A stretch of DNA of 8,875 nucleotides, taken from positions 1 to 8,875 of the forward strand of contig CAIZGQ010000851.1 of assembly GCA_903932565.1 (NCBI GenBank). The letters are read 5' to 3'. The position numbers and the translations under genes are program-made. The notes under the pieces were generated by a model. It searched no databases. It was not told where the DNA came from and saw only the letters and a list, made by a program, of their open reading frames with translations. This document shows, piece by piece, positions 5,571 to 8,875 of the stretch. Each line of letters starts with the position of its first letter. The stretch's first letter is position 1. This stretch comes from an uncultured Hyphomicrobiales bacterium (GTDB lineage: Bacteria > Pseudomonadota > Alphaproteobacteria > Rhizobiales > Beijerinckiaceae).

Positions 5571-6824
5571 TTAGGCGCGGGCGATATAGGCCTTGCGCAG
5601 GGGCTTCAGCAGGAAGAACGCGAGCAGCGCTGTCAGCACATCCATCCCGATGGCAAGGAAGAAGACGGGCAGCCAGCTCGCGGTTGAATCATGCAGCAGG
5701 GCTGCAGCCGGGCCGCCGAGGATCGCGCCGATGCCCTGCGACATGTAGAGAAACCCATAGTTGGTCGTGGCATTCTTCGAACCGAAGGTATCTGTGAGCG
5801 TCGAGGGGAACAGCGAGAAAATCTCGCCCCAACCGAAGAACACAACACCCGACATCAATGCAAACAACAGCGCATTGTCACGCACCATCAGCATGGCGAA
5901 CACTGCGACCGCTTCCAGCAGGAAGGCGATCATCATCGTGTTTTCACGACCGATGTTGTCAGACACCCAGCCAAAGAAGGGCCGTGTCAGACCATTGGTG
6001 ATGCGGTCAAACGTCAGCGCGAACGGCAGGGCCGCCATGCCGAAAATCACGACATCGGCCACGCCGAACTCGCGCATGATGGGCGCGAACTGCGATGTGA
6101 CCATCAGACCACCGGTCGACATCATCGTCATCATCCCAAAGAACAGCCAAAACAACGGCGTCTTCAGCATTTCCTTCGAGCCGACATCCTTGATCGTGGA
6201 CTCAACAGCAGGAGCCGGGGCCACCATGTCAGCGGGCGGCGCCTGCATGAACAGACCCGCAAGCGCGCCCACCAAAGCGAGCACGATGCCGAACGTCAGA
6301 AGAGTCGACTGATAGCCCGAGGACTTGATCATCGAATCAATCGGGAAGGTGGTCAGGATTGCGCCAAAGCCATAGCCCGCAGCCACAACACCGACCGCAA
6401 GACCGCGACGATCCGGGAACCACTTCAACATCAGGCCGACGATGCCGATGTACACAAATCCGGTGCCGATGCCGCAGAACAAGCCGTAAGTCAGGTAAAG
6501 GCCGGTCAGGCTGGTGACCTGCGAGGACGCAATCCAGCCCAGACCACTGAGCAAGCAGCCGACAACGATCAGCGAGCGCGCGCCGAACTTCTCAATCAGG
6601 TAGCCTTGCAGCGGCGAAAAGAATGTCTGCAGCACAATGAGAATGGAGAACGTGATCTGAATCGCTGGGAGCGAGGCGCCCGTGCTGGTCTGGAAGGGTT
6701 TTACGAAAAGGGTCCAGACATATTGGGGGCTCGAGATCGCCATCATTGCGATGAGACCCAGCCCAAGTTGTACCCATCGGGATGGGACGGATACGCTTGG
6801 CGAAATTGTTTCAACAGCCGACAT
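5571..6824 (-). CDS. MFS transporter, oxalate/formate antiporter (OFA) type
   Basis: A 417-residue inner-membrane carrier with about 12 hydrophobic helices in two halves joined by a polar loop (near residues 205-225, rich in Pro, Ala and Asp). Seen: the MFS signature between helices 2 and 3 (LQGYLIEKFGARSLIV), RRGLAVGVVAAGYGFGA in helix 5, and the mirrored FFGWVSDNIGREN after helix 8. The FG.KN...NYG.LY..QG.GA run near helices 10-11 is typical of the OxlT-like group, which moves small carboxylates. Helix 8 carries an Arg (FDRITNGLTRP) as in OxlT, but I see no Lys in helix 11, so oxalate itself is doubtful. The start at 6824 is preferred over 6866: TGGAG lies seven bases before it and the added 14 residues are unlike the family. 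It is divergent from the amidohydrolase gene, which suggests uptake of that enzyme's substrate (inference). Confidence 0.88.
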   Translation of the reverse strand: MSAVETISPSVSVPSRWVQLGLGLIAMMAISSPQYVWTLFVKPFQTSTGASLPAIQITFSILIVLQTFFSPLQGYLIEKFGARSLIVVGCLLSGLGWIASSQVTSLTGLYLTYGLFCGIGTGFVYIGIVGLMLKWFPDRRGLAVGVVAAGYGFGAILTTFPIDSMIKSSGYQSTLLTFGIVLALVGALAGLFMQAPPADMVAPAPAVESTIKDVGSKEMLKTPLFWLFFGMMTMMSTGGLMVTSQFAPIMREFGVADVVIFGMAALPFALTFDRITNGLTRPFFGWVSDNIGRENTMMIAFLLEAVAVFAMLMVRDNALLFALMSGVVFFGWGEIFSLFPSTLTDTFGSKNATTNYGFLYMSQGIGAILGGPAAALLHDSTASWLPVFFLAIGMDVLTALLAFFLLKPLRKAYIARA

Positions 6825-6851
6825 TACGGAACTCCAGGGATCATTAACTGA

Positions 6852-6865
6852 TGTGTCGCAACACA
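6852..6865. promoter_or_regulatory. Inverted repeat, possible GntR-type operator
   Basis: TGTGT, four bases, ACACA form a perfect palindrome 28 bp upstream of the MFS start codon. Its centre TGTCGCAACA fits the GntR-family half-site pattern yGT-N4-ACr. The position, just before the carrier's start, suits repression of the MFS gene. No GntR regulator gene is in the window, so the link is inference. Confidence 0.4.
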
Positions 6866-6920
6866 CTCACGATCCGCTATGCATCCCGCATGCCGATTGG
6901 GCAGTGCCCCGGGTGCGCTC

Positions 6921-6950
6921 TTGCGAAGCGACCCATATTGTGGTCCCTAT
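6921..6950 (+). promoter_or_regulatory. Weak promoter candidate for the amidohydrolase gene
   Basis: TTGCGA (6921-6926) and CCCTAT (6945-6950) are 18 bp apart, about 74 bp before the start codon. The -10 is a poor match. A small inverted repeat GGTC / GACC (6942-6954) overlaps the -10. This is the best pair I could find in the divergent region, not a strong one. Confidence 0.25.
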
Positions 6951-6967
6951 GACCTGAAATGCGGGTT

Positions 6968-6992
6968 TTGGTGCAGGAGATTTCCACACCAA
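6968..6992. promoter_or_regulatory. 25-bp imperfect palindrome in the amidohydrolase leader
   Basis: TTGGTG (6968-6973) and CACCAA (6987-6992) are perfect inverted arms, and GGA / TCC continue the symmetry inward. It ends 31 bp before the start codon, just before the ribosome binding site. It could be an operator downstream of the promoter or a leader hairpin in the mRNA. The arms are longer than usual for chance in so short a gap. Confidence 0.45.
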
Positions 6993-7023
6993 CACAAATG
7001 GCCCGCCATCTTGAGGAGGAAAC

Positions 7024-7980
7024 ATGATCCCGAAAATCGCGCTCGAAGAGCATTTCATGTGCCCCGGCTTTGAGGGCTACTGGTCCGGCACCATGGATAC
7101 CGTGCCGGCTGCCGGAAAAGCGGCGATCCTGAAGAAACTCAATGACTTCGGCGAGGAACGCCTGTCAGGCATGGATGCCGCTGGCATCGCCCATGCGGTT
7201 CTGTCCATTGCCGGGCCTGGCGTGCAGCGCGAACCCGATGTGGCAATTGCCATCCGGCTCGCCCGCCAGGGCAACGATTTTCTTAGCGCGCAAGTGCAGA
7301 AAAATCCCAAGCGCTATTCGGGCTTTGCGCATCTGCCCATGCAAGACGCCAAAGCTGCCGCCGACGAGCTCACGCGTTGCGTCGAGCAGTTGGGCTTCCG
7401 GGGTGCCATGATCAATGGCCACACCAACGGCCAATATCTGGACCATCCCGACCTGTACCCCTTCTGGGAGCGGGCAGAGGCGCTTGGCGTACCGGTCTAC
7501 ATCCATCCGGCCGACCCCATGGCGCTATTCCCGGCTCTGGCGGATCAGCCGGGTCTGCGACGGGCGACGTGGGAATGGACGCTGGAGACCGGCAGTCACG
7601 CGCTGCGCCTTGTGTTCAGCGGCCTGTTCGACAAGTTCCCCAAGGCAACTGTGGCGCTCGGCCATCTGGGTGAGACATTGCCCTACCTGCTTTGGCGCTT
7701 TGACAGCCGGGCTAAGCTGTATGGCATCAAGCTTGAGCGTGAACCATCCGACTACATCAAGCAGAATTTCGTCGTCACGCTGTCTGGCATGTTTTCACGC
7801 GAGCCGCTGATGTGCGCCGTTGATGCGCTGGGTGGTGATCGGGTGATGTTCTCGGCGGACTATCCGTTCGAAGGCGCCAGGGACGGTGCTGAGTTCATCG
7901 ACAGCGTGGATATCGACGAAAACCTGCGTGCCGCCATCTGCCATGGCAATGCGGAGCGGCTGCTGCGCATGAAGCTCTGA
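7024..7980 (+). CDS. Amidohydrolase-family decarboxylase, gamma-resorcylate decarboxylase-like
   Basis: A 318-residue TIM-barrel enzyme of the amidohydrolase-2 / ACMSD group, which removes CO2 from aromatic or semialdehyde carboxylates without oxidation. The metal-site residues are all present: the N-terminal LEEHF with Glu8 and His10 at the same positions as in gamma-resorcylate (2,6-dihydroxybenzoate) decarboxylase, His161 in VYIHP, His214 in LGHLGE and Asp279 in FSADYPFE. Other shared stretches are GFRGAMINGHTNGQYLD (124-140), TWEWTLETGSHALRL (182-196) and the closing NAERLLRM. Length is normal (family about 315-340). A very strong ribosome binding site (GAGGAGGAAAC, 7013-7023) sets the start. 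The carrier gene is divergent, 199 bp away. Likely substrates are hydroxybenzoates such as 2,6- or 2,3-dihydroxybenzoate; 5-carboxyvanillate or a hydrolytic role are possible. Family is confident, substrate is not. Confidence 0.87.
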   Translation: MIPKIALEEHFMCPGFEGYWSGTMDTVPAAGKAAILKKLNDFGEERLSGMDAAGIAHAVLSIAGPGVQREPDVAIAIRLARQGNDFLSAQVQKNPKRYSGFAHLPMQDAKAAADELTRCVEQLGFRGAMINGHTNGQYLDHPDLYPFWERAEALGVPVYIHPADPMALFPALADQPGLRRATWEWTLETGSHALRLVFSGLFDKFPKATVALGHLGETLPYLLWRFDSRAKLYGIKLEREPSDYIKQNFVVTLSGMFSREPLMCAVDALGGDRVMFSADYPFEGARDGAEFIDSVDIDENLRAAICHGNAERLLRMKL

Positions 7981-8275
7981 GCGCAGCGGACACCAAACGC
8001 GTCTCAATTGGGCGAGATCAACTGGCCCAATTGGACATGACATACGAATAGCACCCGATCATGAGGAAAAACGTGAACAATGGCCCGGTCAGGCCCTGAT
8101 TGCGGTGATGCATGGAACGCCCCCTGCCCGGCCTTTGCGGCCATGTGCTGGGTTTTCAATTCGCGCGACAAACCTTAAGAGGGCCTTGCCCGACGTTGGG
8201 GGAGGTGAGCAACATTTCCTCTCGCAGCCACATGGGTTATGCCCATGGTGAAAGACGTCTGAAAAGGTTTCGCGC
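7981..8275. other. 295-bp gap between the amidohydrolase and bioB genes, hairpin-rich
   Basis: No credible gene was seen. Besides the 13-bp stem at 8001-8037 it holds GGCC-TTTGC-GGCC near 8130-8142 followed a little later by TTTT (8153-8156), GGGC-CTT-GCCC at 8181-8191, and CATGGG-TTATG-CCCATG at 8231-8247, just before bioB. A purine run GGGGGAGG (8198-8205) looks like a ribosome binding site but has no suitably spaced start. I found no BioR-type operator (TTATAGATAA-like) and no riboswitch I can name. Confidence 0.5.
8001..8037. terminator. 13-bp hairpin after the amidohydrolase gene
   Basis: Bases 8001-8013 pair with 8025-8037 without gaps (one G-U wobble), including CAATTGGGC with GCCCAATTG, around an 11-nt loop. 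It starts 20 bases after the stop codon. There is no T-tract on either side, so it is an atypical intrinsic terminator, a 3' stability element, or a protein-binding palindrome. Confidence 0.45.
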
Positions 8276-8875
8276 ATGTCTATGCATCCTCGCCTGCCGC
8301 AAGAGGTGGCCAATTCCGTTGGGGCATTTGGCACGATCCGAAACAATTGGTCGCGCGCAGAAGCCCAGGCCATTCACGACCTGCCCTTCAACGATCTCCT
8401 GTTCCAGGCTCAATGGGTTCACCGGACCCATTTTGACCCCAACAAGGTCCAGATGAGCCGCCTGCTCTCGATCAAAACGGGCGGATGCCCGGAGGATTGC
8501 GGCTATTGCAGCCAGTCCGCCAGCGCGCCGACGGGCCTCAAGGCCTCCAAGCTGATGGAGGTCGAGAAGGTCCTGCAGGAAGCACAGGCGGCCAAGGTCG
8601 CGGGTGCAACCCGCTATTGCATGGGGGCTGCCTGGCGCAGCCCCAAGGATCGCGACATGGACGCCATCATCGCGATGGTGAAGGGCGTCCGCGCCATGGG
8701 CATGGAAACCTGCATGACCCTGGGCATGTTGTCACCAGCCCAGGCCTCCACCCTCGCCGAGGCGGGCCTCGATTATTACAACCACAACATCGACACATCT
8801 GAGCGCTTCTATGGCGAGGTGATTACCACCCGCAGCTTCGCAGATCGGCTCGACACGCTCGCCAATGTTCGCGAG
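8276..8875 (+). CDS. bioB: Biotin synthase, N-terminal 200 residues (cut by window edge)
   Basis: A radical-SAM enzyme that inserts sulfur into dethiobiotin to make biotin. The frame runs open from the ATG at 8276 to the right edge. Seen: the CPEDCGYCSQS motif with Cys71, Cys75 and Cys78 that hold the 4Fe-4S cluster and SAM; the RYCMGAAWR segment with a Cys that fits a ligand of the 2Fe-2S sulfur-donor cluster; METCMTLGMLS with a further conserved Cys; and YYNHNIDTS.RFY, which holds the Asn and Asp of the dethiobiotin site. Compared with E. coli BioB the cluster motif comes about 18 residues later, so there is a short N-terminal extension. AAGG (8264-8267) sits eight bases before the start; Met3 is a possible second start. 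About 130-150 residues are missing on the right. Other bio genes may follow outside the window. The function is certain; regulation is not visible. Confidence 0.97.
   Translation, partial: MSMHPRLPQEVANSVGAFGTIRNNWSRAEAQAIHDLPFNDLLFQAQWVHRTHFDPNKVQMSRLLSIKTGGCPEDCGYCSQSASAPTGLKASKLMEVEKVLQEAQAAKVAGATRYCMGAAWRSPKDRDMDAIIAMVKGVRAMGMETCMTLGMLSPAQASTLAEAGLDYYNHNIDTSERFYGEVITTRSFADRLDTLANVRE

Noticed and set aside
5691..6851. A 386-codon open frame on the plus strand opposite the MFS gene
   Set aside because: Its product is a run of His, Arg, Gln and Asp typical of reading the complement of a membrane-protein gene; the minus strand encodes a clear 12-helix carrier.
8185..8213. bioB promoter (CTTGCC, 17 bp, AGCAAC)
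   Set aside because: The -10 box matches the consensus too poorly to support a call.
8205..8275. A leader peptide starting at GTG 8205 behind GGGGGAG
   Set aside because: The purine run touches the GTG with no spacer, and the frame continues far into bioB in another frame with a random-looking product.

Overview
The window looks like chromosomal DNA of an alphaproteobacterium, most likely of the order Hyphomicrobiales (Rhizobiales). The reasons are the moderately GC-rich coding style, protein sequences that read like those of Bradyrhizobium-type relatives, an alphaproteobacterial-type promoter, and a minus-strand small RNA that resembles the suhB/MmgR (alpha-r8) family. No transposase, integrase, tRNA, rRNA or CRISPR array was seen. 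Family calls are from recognition of motifs; no search was run.

Layout from left to right: (1) uraD (159-677), the last enzyme of the urate-to-allantoin route. (2) A 295-bp gap with a minus-strand sRNA gene (about 741-832) and its promoter, back to back with (3) a PaaG-like enoyl-CoA hydratase/isomerase (973-1767). (4) A two-gene envelope operon: an exported TPR plus beta-barrel protein (1992-3347) and, 44 nt later, an exported FecR-domain protein (3392-4318). (5) A protein of the 4,5-dihydroxyphthalate decarboxylase / NMT1-like binding-protein family (4495-5481), meeting tail to tail at a strong bidirectional terminator (5518-5553) with (6) an oxalate/formate-antiporter-type MFS carrier on the minus strand (5571-6824). 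(7) Divergent from the carrier, a gamma-resorcylate-decarboxylase-like amidohydrolase (7024-7980). (8) A second 295-bp gap with several hairpins, then (9) the first 200 codons of bioB, cut by the right edge.

Three themes stand out. Genes 5-7 look like a small aromatic-acid module: a carboxylate carrier, a metal-dependent non-oxidative decarboxylase and a decarboxylase-family protein whose real chemistry is open. The divergent control region between carrier and amidohydrolase holds two inverted repeats that could be operators. Genes 3378-4318 and 1992-3347 form a pair (barrel with periplasmic TPRs plus a soluble FecR protein) without the sigma factor or TonB receptor that classical FecR works with, so a Slam-like exporter/substrate relation is worth testing. 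The sRNA is the least obvious gene: its exposed CCUCC motif could pair perfectly over 9 nt with the ribosome binding site of the amidohydrolase in this same window.

The start codons of uraD, the crotonase, the TPR-barrel protein and the MFS carrier were moved inward from the longest possible reading frame, on grounds of ribosome binding sites, signal peptides and family length.
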